From: Streptomyces cellulosae
Lineage (GTDB): Bacteria > Actinomycetota > Actinomycetes > Streptomycetales > Streptomycetaceae
Length of the DNA: 64,000 nt
Direction: 5' to 3'
Assembly (NCBI RefSeq): GCF_000721105.1
Contig: NZ_JOEV01000008.1
Coordinates: forward strand, 62,001-126,000
A model generated the notes under the pieces. The model was not told the DNA's origin and made no database searches. It saw only the letters and a list, made by a program, of their open reading frames with translations. Numbering within the stretch: position 1 is the first letter of the stretch; the number at the start of each line of letters is the position of its first letter. The position numbers were made by a program, and so were the translations under genes. Of this stretch, positions 7,935-15,053 are shown one piece after another.

Positions 7935-8516
7935 ATGTCTGGCATGACCGAGGTGTCCTCGCTCACAGGGCGGCTGCTCGTGGCAACGCCCGCCCTGGCG
8001 GACCCGAACTTCGACCGTGCGGTGGTGCTCCTTCTCGACCACGACGAGGAGGGCTCCCTCGGTGTCGTCCTCAACCGTCCCACCCCGGTGGACGTCGGCG
8101 ACATCCTGGAGGGCTGGGCGGACCTCACCGGTGAACCCGGTGTCGTCTTCCAGGGCGGTCCGGTCTCCCTGGACTCGGCCCTCGGTGTCGCCGTCATCCC
8201 GGGCGGCGGCTCCGCCGACCGGGCCCCGCTGGGCTGGCGCCGGGTGCACGGCGCGATCGGCCTGGTCGATCTGGAGGCCCCGCCGGAGCTCCTGGCCTCG
8301 GCCCTGGGCTCCCTGCGCATCTTCGCCGGTTACGCCGGCTGGGGCCCCGGTCAGCTGGAGGACGAGCTGGTGGAGGGCGCGTGGTACGTCGTCGAGTCGG
8401 AACCCGGTGACGTCTCCTCCCCGTCCCCCGAGAGGCTCTGGCGCGAGGTCCTGCGCCGCCAGCGCAGCGAGCTGGCGATGGTGGCCACGTACCCGGACGA
8501 CCCTTCGCTCAACTGA
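7935..8516 (+). CDS. YqgE/AlgH family protein (DUF179)
   Basis: A 193-residue cytoplasmic protein of the YqgE/AlgH family. The family signature is clear at the N terminus: TGRLLVATPALADPNFDRAVVLLLDHDEEGSLGVVLNRPT, followed by FQGGPV and GYAGWGPGQLEDEL. No biochemical role is settled for the family, though AlgH has been tied to alginate control in Pseudomonas. The start is ATG 7935 or ATG 7944; upstream codons do not match the family. A 14-nt GC palindrome (7908-7921) lies just upstream. It diverges from murA and is followed 28 bp later by the DUF3039 gene, a pairing I recall in other Streptomyces. Confidence 0.85.
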   Translation: MSGMTEVSSLTGRLLVATPALADPNFDRAVVLLLDHDEEGSLGVVLNRPTPVDVGDILEGWADLTGEPGVVFQGGPVSLDSALGVAVIPGGGSADRAPLGWRRVHGAIGLVDLEAPPELLASALGSLRIFAGYAGWGPGQLEDELVEGAWYVVESEPGDVSSPSPERLWREVLRRQRSELAMVATYPDDPSLN

Positions 8517-8544
8517 TGGCTGTGAGCTTCAGTACCCTTGCTTC

Positions 8545-8841
8545 ATGAGCACTCTTGAGCCTGAGACCCAGCCGCAGCGAGGTACTGGGACGGGGACCCT
8601 CGTAGAGCCGACGCCGCAGGTGTCCCACGGTGACGGTGACCACGAGCGCTTCGCCCACTACGTCCAGAAGGACAAGATCATGGCGAGCGCCCTCGACGGC
8701 ACTCCCGTCGTGGCGCTGTGCGGCAAGGTCTGGGTGCCGGGCCGTGACCCGAAGAAGTACCCGGTGTGTCCCATGTGCAAGGAAATCTACGAGTCCATGG
8801 GCTCCGGCGGCGACGACAAGGACAAGGGCGGCGACAAGTAG
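8545..8841 (+). CDS. DUF3039 protein, probable small zinc protein
   Basis: A 98-residue actinobacterial protein. The conserved part begins ERFAHYVQKDKIMASALDGTPVVALCGKVW and ends YPVCPMCKEIYE. The three cysteines (one in ALCGK, two in CPMC), perhaps with a histidine, suggest a small metal site. The C terminus is a charged tail (GGDDKDKGGDK). No function is known. The ATG at 8545 is the natural start; an open frame further upstream overlaps the YqgE gene and is a shadow. The gene ends at the 8890-8931 terminator and probably shares a transcript with YqgE. Confidence 0.8.
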   Translation: MSTLEPETQPQRGTGTGTLVEPTPQVSHGDGDHERFAHYVQKDKIMASALDGTPVVALCGKVWVPGRDPKKYPVCPMCKEIYESMGSGGDDKDKGGDK

Positions 8842-8889
8842 CCCTTCTGCCGGCCCTTGTGCCGAGCTGAGGTTCTGGCTGAGGTTCCC

Positions 8890-8931
8890 AAGGCCCCCGG
8901 GTTCGCGCTGCGGCGCGTCCCCGGGGGCCTT
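8890..8931 (+). terminator. Terminator after the DUF3039 gene
   Basis: AAGGCCCCCGGG (8890-8901) pairs with CCCGGGGGCCTT (8920-8931), a 12-bp stem with an 18-base loop that can itself pair in part, ending in TT. Confidence 0.75.
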
Positions 8932-8984
8932 CGTGCGCCCTCCGGAGGTCGCCAGGCGTCCTCCCGCGTCCTCCCCGCGTCCTC

Positions 8985-9020
8985 TTGACCCTCGTGGGTC
9001 ACGAAGTGGTAGAGACCTCT
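8985..9020 (+). promoter_or_regulatory. Promoter with DasR-like box for the hexosaminidase/ABC operon
   Basis: TTGACC at 8985-8990 resembles a -35 hexamer, with TAGAGA at 9010-9015 as a poor -10. AGTGGTAGAGACCTCT at 9005-9020 resembles the DasR box (A[C/G]TGGTCTAGACCA[G/C]T), matching the outer halves and missing three positions. It overlaps the -10, where a repressor would act. An additional inverted repeat TGACCC-tcgt-GGGTCA spans 8986-9001. Control by DasR is inferred from the motif and from the GH20 gene in the operon. Confidence 0.4.
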
Positions 9021-9053
9021 TGCGGACATGTTCATGTAGTCCATAGCCTCCGT

Positions 9054-9097
9054 TGCGTTGTGCAGAGCGAAACCGTCATTGCATATGCTGCAACGCA
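9054..9097. promoter_or_regulatory. Inverted repeats just before the sugar-binding lipoprotein gene
   Basis: TGCGTTG (9054-9060) and CAACGCA (9091-9097) are perfect inverted arms 30 bp apart. Inside lies TTGCATATGCTGCAA (9079-9093) with TTGCA/TGCAA arms. They sit directly before the ribosome-binding site (GGAGGAA, 9103-9109) and could be a second operator. Confidence 0.35.
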
Positions 9098-9117
9098 CGC
9101 CCGGAGGAACGCTCCCC

Positions 9118-10410
9118 ATGAAGCTCGCTCCCCGACTGGCCGTCCTGCTCGCGGCCGTCGTCGTCACCGCCTGCGCCCCCCAGACTTCCGACAACAGCTC
9201 CTCCGACAAGGACGACCAGAGCGGCACCCTCCGCGTCTGGCTCTTCCAGGAGGTCGGCAACAAGCCGAAGGAGAAGGTCGTCGACTCCGTCGTCGCGGCC
9301 TTCGAGAAGGCCCACAAGGACACCAAGGTCGACGTCGAGTACATCCCGGTCGAGACGCGAGCTCAGCGCGTCAAAGCCGCCTTCAACGACCCGAAGTCCG
9401 CCCCCGACCTCATGGAGTTCGGCAACACCGACACGGCCGGCTATGTGAAGGACGGCGGACTCCTCGACGTCACCAAGGAGTTCGGCGCCTGGAGCGAGTC
9501 CAAGGACACCGACCCCACCGCGAAGCAGTCCGTCACCGTGGACGGCAAGATCTACGGCACGCCCTTCTACGTCGGCGTCCGCGCCCTGTACTACCGAACC
9601 GACGTCTTCAAGGCCCTCGGCCTCGACGTTCCGAAGAACATGGCCGAGTTGGCCGCCACCGCCCGCACGATCCGCGCCGCCAGACCCGACCTGTACGGCC
9701 TGGTCGTCGGCGGCGCCTACATGTACGGCGCGATGCCGTTCGTGTGGGCCAACGGCGGTGAACTCGCCACCGGCAAGTCAGGCTCGTACGCCTCCGCGAT
9801 CGACAGCGCGGCCGCCCAGAAGGGCATCAAGGCGTACACGTCCCTCTTCACAGACGACAACTGTCCCGCCGCCAAGTGCGCGAGCATGGGCGGCAACGAC
9901 ACGATCACCGCGTTCGCGGCCGGCAAGGCGGGCATGGCGATCGGCGGCGACTTCAGCCACACCGCCGTCGAGGCCGGGAAGGTGAAGGGCGAGTACGCGG
10001 TCGTCCCGCTGCCCGGTGTGAAGTCCGGTTCGATCGCGCCCGCGTTCGCCGGCGGCAACAACATCGGCGTCCTCAAGAGCACCTCGCACCGCACGCTGGC
10101 GGTCGACCTCATGGAACAGCTCGCCTCGAAGAAGACCCAGGCCTCGTTGTTCGACGCGATGGGCTTCCTGCCGACCTTCGCGGACGTACGGCAGCAGGCG
10201 GCGGCGAAGGAGCCGTACGTGAAGCCCTTCGCGCAGACCCTCGCCGCCGGCACCAAGTTCGTCCCCGCCTCGCCCGCGTGGTCCCAGATCGACTCCTCCC
10301 TGGTCCTGCCGACCATGTTCCAGGAGATCATCAGCGGCAAGAAGGACGTGGCGGCGGCCTCCAAGGACGCGGCGAAGAAGATGGACCAGGCGTTCGGCTC
10401 CGCCGGATGA
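9118..10410 (+). CDS. Sugar ABC transporter, substrate-binding lipoprotein
   Basis: A 430-residue periplasmic-binding-type protein (family 1). MKLAPRLAVLLAAVVVTACAP is a lipoprotein signal peptide with the lipobox VTAC, so the mature protein is tethered outside the membrane at Cys19. The body has the usual features: TLRVWLFQEVG at the start, VEYIPVETRAQRVKAAF, then FYVGVRALYYRTDVFKALGLDVP. Earlier in-frame starts lack the lipoprotein signal, while ATG 9118 has a GGAGG box 9 bp upstream. It heads an operon with two permeases and a GH20 hexosaminidase and has no ATPase gene, so it probably shares the MsiK ATPase. The ligand is probably a GlcNAc-containing oligosaccharide, inferred from the enzyme. 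Confidence 0.88.
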   Translation: MKLAPRLAVLLAAVVVTACAPQTSDNSSSDKDDQSGTLRVWLFQEVGNKPKEKVVDSVVAAFEKAHKDTKVDVEYIPVETRAQRVKAAFNDPKSAPDLMEFGNTDTAGYVKDGGLLDVTKEFGAWSESKDTDPTAKQSVTVDGKIYGTPFYVGVRALYYRTDVFKALGLDVPKNMAELAATARTIRAARPDLYGLVVGGAYMYGAMPFVWANGGELATGKSGSYASAIDSAAAQKGIKAYTSLFTDDNCPAAKCASMGGNDTITAFAAGKAGMAIGGDFSHTAVEAGKVKGEYAVVPLPGVKSGSIAPAFAGGNNIGVLKSTSHRTLAVDLMEQLASKKTQASLFDAMGFLPTFADVRQQAAAKEPYVKPFAQTLAAGTKFVPASPAWSQIDSSLVLPTMFQEIISGKKDVAAASKDAAKKMDQAFGSAG

Positions 10411-11405
10411 CTGCGCCTGCCAGGCCGGAAGGCGCGGGGCGTCTGGGGGTGCGGGCCGATCGTGGCTCGCGCCCACGCGGCGGCAGCCGCACGAGCAACA
10501 CCGCCCCGCGCCCCCACCGGTACCGCAGCAGCCGGCAAGGGAAGGCTCCCTGGCTCTACCTCGCTCCGGCTCTCGTCGTCCTCGGTGGGCTGCTCGTCTA
10601 CCCCATCTACCAGCTCGGGCTGATCTCGTTCTTCCAGTACACCCAGGCCCAGGTCAGCGGTGGGGAACCGACCACCTTCAAGGGGTTCGGGAACTACACC
10701 GACCTGTTCTCCGACAGCCAGTTCTGGCAGGTGCTGGTGGCGACGGTGGTCTTCGCGGCGGCCTGTGTCGTCTCGACGCTCGCCGTCGGCTGCGCGCTCG
10801 CCGTGCTGCTCACCCACATACGGGCCGTACCCAGGCTCGCCCTGATGCTGGCCGCGCTCGGTGCCTGGGCGACCCCGGCCATCACCGGCTCCACGGTCTG
10901 GCTGTTCCTCTTCGACCCGGACTTCGGCCCGGTCAACCGGGTGCTGGGCCTGGGCGACCACTCATGGACGTACGGGCGCTACAGCGCCTTCTTCCTCGTC
11001 CTGCTCGAAGTGGTGTGGTGCTCCTTCCCGTTCGTGATGGTGACGGTGTACGCCGGCATCCGCGCCGTCCCGGGCGAGGTGCTGGAGGCCGCGGCCCTGG
11101 ACGGCGCCTCCCAGTGGCGCGTCTGGCGGTCGGTGCTCGCGCCGATGCTGCGGCCGATCCTGACCGTCGTCACCATCCAGTCGGTCATCTGGGACTTCAA
11201 GGTCTTCACCCAGATCTACGTCATGACCAACGGCGGCGGCATCGCCGGCCAGAACCTCGTGCTGAACGTGTACGCCTACCAGCAGGCCTTCGGCTCCTCG
11301 CAGTACGGCCTCGGCTCCGCGATCGGCGTGGTGATGCTGCTGATCCTGCTCGCGGTCACCCTCGTGTACCTGCGGCTGCTGCGCCGCCAGGGGGAGGAAC
11401 TGTGA
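10407..11405 (+). CDS. Sugar ABC transporter permease 1
   Basis: A 332-residue inner-membrane permease of the MalF/UgpA type. After a basic, disordered N terminus the first helix is LYLAPALVVLGGLLVYPIYQ, and several more helices follow. The EAA loop that contacts the ATPase is EVLEAAALDGASQWRVWRSV. The ATG start lies in the ATGA overlap with the binding-protein stop, so translation is coupled. The extra 40-residue Arg/Ser/Pro N terminus is typical of actinobacterial versions. It works with the permease encoded next and an ATPase encoded elsewhere. Confidence 0.88.
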   Translation: MTAPARPEGAGRLGVRADRGSRPRGGSRTSNTAPRPHRYRSSRQGKAPWLYLAPALVVLGGLLVYPIYQLGLISFFQYTQAQVSGGEPTTFKGFGNYTDLFSDSQFWQVLVATVVFAAACVVSTLAVGCALAVLLTHIRAVPRLALMLAALGAWATPAITGSTVWLFLFDPDFGPVNRVLGLGDHSWTYGRYSAFFLVLLEVVWCSFPFVMVTVYAGIRAVPGEVLEAAALDGASQWRVWRSVLAPMLRPILTVVTIQSVIWDFKVFTQIYVMTNGGGIAGQNLVLNVYAYQQAFGSSQYGLGSAIGVVMLLILLAVTLVYLRLLRRQGEEL

Positions 11406-12247
11406 ACCTTCCACGCGCGCGAATCCGGCGTCCGTGGCGACTGGCCGCCGAGGCATCCGCGCTGTTGATCGCGGTGGTCGTCGCATTTCCCCTGTACTGG
11501 ATGGTGCTCAGCGCCTTCAAACCGGCCGGGGAAATCGAGTCGTCCGAGCCGAGGCCCTGGACTCTGGCGCCCTCGCTCGACTCGTTCCGGCGCGTGTTCG
11601 AACAGCAGGAATTCGGCCGGTACTTCCTCAACAGCCTGGTCGTGGCGTGCAGTGTGGTGATCGTCTCGGCACTGATCGCGTTTCTCGCGGCGACCGCCGT
11701 GAGCCGATTCCGGTTCCGCTTCCGGACCACCCTGCTGATCATGTTCCTGGTGGCCCAGATGGTGCCCGTGGAAGCCCTGACGATCCCCTTGTTCTTCCTC
11801 ATGCGCGACTTCGGGCAGCTGAACACCCTGGGCTCGCTGATCCTGCCGCACATCGCCTTCTCGCTGCCCTTCGCGATCTGGATGCTGCGCGGTTTCGTGA
11901 AAGCCGTACCCGAGGCCCTGGAGGAGGCGGCGTACATCGACGGGGCGAGCCGGGCGCGGTTTCTGTGGCAGATCCTTTTCCCGCTGGTCTTCCCCGGGCT
12001 GGTGGCCACCAGCGTGTTCTCCTTCATCTCGGCCTGGAACGACTTCCTGTTCGCCAAGTCGTTCATCATCAGTGACACCTCCCAGTCGACGCTGCCGATG
12101 GCCCTGCTGGTCTTCTACAAGCCGGACGACCCGGACTGGGGCGGAGTCATGGCGGCCTCCACGGTGATGACGATTCCGGTACTGATCTTCTTCGTACTCG
12201 TACAGCGACGACTGGTCTCCGGGCTGGGCGGAGCGGTCAAGGACTGA
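11402..12247 (+). CDS. Sugar ABC transporter permease 2
   Basis: A 281-residue inner-membrane permease of the MalG/UgpE type. It starts at the GTG that overlaps the upstream stop (GTGA at 11402-11405). The first helix is LLIAVVVAFPLYWMVLSAFKP and the EAA loop is EALEEAAYIDGASRARFLWQI. Six transmembrane helices can be counted. It pairs with permease 1 to form the channel. Tight coupling on both sides and the GH20 gene directly after it show a single operon. Confidence 0.88.
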   Translation: MNLPRARIRRPWRLAAEASALLIAVVVAFPLYWMVLSAFKPAGEIESSEPRPWTLAPSLDSFRRVFEQQEFGRYFLNSLVVACSVVIVSALIAFLAATAVSRFRFRFRTTLLIMFLVAQMVPVEALTIPLFFLMRDFGQLNTLGSLILPHIAFSLPFAIWMLRGFVKAVPEALEEAAYIDGASRARFLWQILFPLVFPGLVATSVFSFISAWNDFLFAKSFIISDTSQSTLPMALLVFYKPDDPDWGGVMAASTVMTIPVLIFFVLVQRRLVSGLGGAVKD

Positions 12248-12248
12248 C

Positions 12249-13892
12249 GTGACATTGATGACGGGATTGATTCCGGCGCCTACGACGTGGCGGGACGCCG
12301 ACTCGGCAGACGGTTTCGTGATCGACGAGAACACCGTGATCGACGCCGGCCCCGGTACCGAGGCGACCGCCCGCTGGCTGCGCGGCGTGCTCGGTGCCGC
12401 AACGGGGCTCGCGCTGCCGCCCGGCGCGGGAGCCGACGGCCAGACCGTCCGGCTGCGCGTCCACTCCGAGGACGCCGGCCACCTCGGCCCGGAGGGCTAC
12501 AAGCTGTACGCCGACGGGGACGGCGTCGCCCTCCACGGCGGAGGACCGGCCGGAGTGTTCTGGGGCGCACAGACGCTCCGTCAGCTGCTCGGTCCCGACG
12601 CCTTCCGGCGGGCTCCCGTCGACCCCGGCCGGCAGTGGCTCGTACCCACCACGTTCGTCGAGGACAGCCCCCGCTTCCGCTGGCGCGGTCTGATGCTCGA
12701 CGTGGCACGGCACTTCATGCCGAAGGAGGGCGTGCTGCGCTACCTCGATCTGATGGCCGCGCACAAACTCAACGTCTTCCACTTTCACTTGACGGACGAC
12801 CAGGGCTGGCGCGTCGAGATCAAGCGGTACCCGAAGCTGACCGAGATCGGCTCCTGGCGTGCGCGCACGAAATTCGGCCACCGGGCCTCGCCGCTGTGGG
12901 AGGAGAAGCCGCACGGTGGCTTCTACACCCAGGACGACATCCGCGAGATCGTCGCCTACGCCGCCGAGCGGCATATCACCGTCGTCCCCGAAATCGACGT
13001 TCCTGGACACTCGCAGGCCGCCATCGCCGCGTACCCGGAACTCGGCAACACCGACGTCATCGACACGACCTCCCTCACGGTCTGGGACAGCTGGGGCATC
13101 TCCGAAAACGTACTCGCCCCCACTGACAACACCCTGCGCTTCTACGAGGGAGTGTTCGAGGAACTCCTCGGACTCTTCCCGGGAGAGTTCCTTCACGTCG
13201 GGGGTGACGAATGCCTCAAGGACCAGTGGAGGCGCTCGCCCACCGCGCAGGCCCGCATGGAGGAACTCTCTCTGGCGGACGAGGACGCGCTGCAGTCCTG
13301 GTTCATCCGGCACTTCGACACCTGGCTCTCCGCGCGCGGGCGCAGGCTCATCGGCTGGGACGAGATCCTGGAGGGCGGTCTCGCCGACGGGGCGGCCGTG
13401 TCCTCCTGGCGCGGCTACCAGGGCGGGATCGCGGCCGCGCGGGCCGGTCACGACGTCGTCATGTGCCCCGAGCAGCAGGTGTACCTGGACCACCGGCAGC
13501 ACGACGGCGCCGACGAGCCGGTCCCCATCGGCTACGTCCGCACCCTGGAGGACGTCTACCGGTTCGAGCCCGTTCCACCGGAGTTGACGCCGGATCAGGC
13601 CAGGCATGTCCTCGGCGCTCAGGCCAACGTGTGGACCGAGGTGATGGAGAACCAGGCGCGCGTGGACTACCAGACCTTCCCGAGGCTCGCCGCCTTCGCC
13701 GAGGTGGCCTGGAGCGCGCTGCCCGCTCCCGCGGAACGGAACTTCGCCGGCTTCGAGCGGCGGATGACCGCCCACTACCGTCTCCTCGACGCGCTGGGGG
13801 TCGGTTACCGGCCGCCCGCGGGCCCGTGGCCGTGGCAGCAGCGGCCCGGTGTGCTCGGCCGGCCGATCGAGGGAGCGCCCCCCAACAGGTGA
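12249..13892 (+). CDS. Beta-N-acetylhexosaminidase, GH20 family
   Basis: A 547-residue glycoside hydrolase that removes terminal GlcNAc or GalNAc from chitooligosaccharides. An N-terminal GH20b-like domain (to about 135) precedes the catalytic barrel, which opens with RWRGLMLDVARHFMPKEGVLRYLDLMAAHKLN (in several parts). The catalytic Asp-Glu pair is in FLHVGGDECLK (D320, E321), as needed for substrate-assisted catalysis. There is no signal peptide, so it probably acts inside the cell on imported oligomers. It begins 2 bp after the permease stop (GTG 12249, with an in-frame ATG at 12258). It is the last gene of the ABC operon and gives the best clue to the ligand. Confidence 0.92.
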   Translation: MTLMTGLIPAPTTWRDADSADGFVIDENTVIDAGPGTEATARWLRGVLGAATGLALPPGAGADGQTVRLRVHSEDAGHLGPEGYKLYADGDGVALHGGGPAGVFWGAQTLRQLLGPDAFRRAPVDPGRQWLVPTTFVEDSPRFRWRGLMLDVARHFMPKEGVLRYLDLMAAHKLNVFHFHLTDDQGWRVEIKRYPKLTEIGSWRARTKFGHRASPLWEEKPHGGFYTQDDIREIVAYAAERHITVVPEIDVPGHSQAAIAAYPELGNTDVIDTTSLTVWDSWGISENVLAPTDNTLRFYEGVFEELLGLFPGEFLHVGGDECLKDQWRRSPTAQARMEELSLADEDALQSWFIRHFDTWLSARGRRLIGWDEILEGGLADGAAVSSWRGYQGGIAAARAGHDVVMCPEQQVYLDHRQHDGADEPVPIGYVRTLEDVYRFEPVPPELTPDQARHVLGAQANVWTEVMENQARVDYQTFPRLAAFAEVAWSALPAPAERNFAGFERRMTAHYRLLDALGVGYRPPAGPWPWQQRPGVLGRPIEGAPPNR

Positions 13893-14159
13893 CGGTGCGC
13901 ACCGAACAGGCAACCGGGCTCACCGAACAGGTGGCTGAAAAACGTCGCAAGCATCACCGAAGAGTGGCAATCAGTACGCATCGGCAACGCCGTACGAAAA
14001 CGGACCATCTCCCTGGTGAGGTGGGCGAATGCCTCCTAGCGGACCCCCGTCTTCGGCTGCTGCGAAGATGTGCCAGAGTTGCCACGTCCGCCCTGTCAGC
14101 ACGTACCGTACGGCAGCAACAGGTGGGACCAGGTGGGGCAGCGGGAAGGGGCAGCCGGT

Positions 14160-15053
14160 TTGACCACGCACGCACCGCAGGCGGCGCAGGCCGTCACCCT
14201 GCCCACGACGCTGGACGAGGCAGTGGCGGCGCTCACCGCCATGCCCGCCGCCGTGCCCGTCGCGGGCGGCACCGATCTGATGGCCGCCGTCAACTCGGGG
14301 CAGCTCAGGCCCGCCGCGCTGGTCGGCCTCGGCAAGATCAGCGAGATCCGCGGCTGGCAGTACCTGGACGGCCACGCCCTGCTCGGCGCGGGCCTGACGC
14401 ACGCGCGGATGGGCCGCCCCGACTTCGCCGCCCTGATCCCGGCGCTCGCGGCCTCCGCGCGCGCGGCCGGCCCGCCGCACATCCGCAACGCGGGCACCCT
14501 CGGCGGCAACATCGCCTCGGCCGCCCCCACGGGGGACGCGCTCCCGGTCCTGGCCGCCCTGGAGGCGACACTGATCATCGCGGGCCCGGGCGGAGCCCGC
14601 CGGGAGATCCCGGTGTCGCATCTGCTGGCCGGCATGGAGATGCTGCGCGCCGGCGAACTCATCGGTTACGTGCGCGTGCCGCTGCTGCACGCGCCGCAGG
14701 TCTTCCTCAAGGCGACCGGCCGCACCGGCCCCGGCCGCTCGGTCGCCTCCGTCGCCCTCGTCCTCGACCCCGCCCGGCGCGGAGTCCGGTGCGCCGTCGG
14801 CGCCATAGCGCCGATGCCGCTCAGGCCCCTGGACGCCGAGCAGTGGGTCGCCCGGCTGATCGACTGGGACAACGGCCGCGCGATCGTCCCGGAGGCCCTC
14901 AGCGCCTTCGGCGAGTACGTCGCCGCGGCCTGCATCCCCGACCCGGCCCCGGCCGAGGACGGCTCCGTACAGCAGCTTCCGCCCGCCGTACTGCACCTGC
15001 GGCGCACCGTCGCCGCACTGGCCCGACGAGCACTGGGGAGGGCGCTGAAGTGA
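14160..15053 (+). CDS. Molybdenum hydroxylase, FAD-binding subunit
   Basis: A 297-residue FAD subunit of the xanthine dehydrogenase/CO dehydrogenase family. Flavin-binding motifs are visible: VPVAGGTDLMAAVNSGQLRP and IRNAGTLGGNIASAAPTGD. It passes electrons from the iron-sulfur subunit to NAD or another acceptor. The frame is open from 14070, but the best start is TTG 14160 behind GGGAAGGGG; GTG 14133 is the alternative. The stop overlaps the next gene by GTGA. The substrate cannot be read from the sequence; purines are a guess from homology. The 267-bp gap before it holds two CACCGAACAGG-type direct repeats (13901-13933) and no gene. Confidence 0.85.
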   Translation: MTTHAPQAAQAVTLPTTLDEAVAALTAMPAAVPVAGGTDLMAAVNSGQLRPAALVGLGKISEIRGWQYLDGHALLGAGLTHARMGRPDFAALIPALAASARAAGPPHIRNAGTLGGNIASAAPTGDALPVLAALEATLIIAGPGGARREIPVSHLLAGMEMLRAGELIGYVRVPLLHAPQVFLKATGRTGPGRSVASVALVLDPARRGVRCAVGAIAPMPLRPLDAEQWVARLIDWDNGRAIVPEALSAFGEYVAAACIPDPAPAEDGSVQQLPPAVLHLRRTVAALARRALGRALK

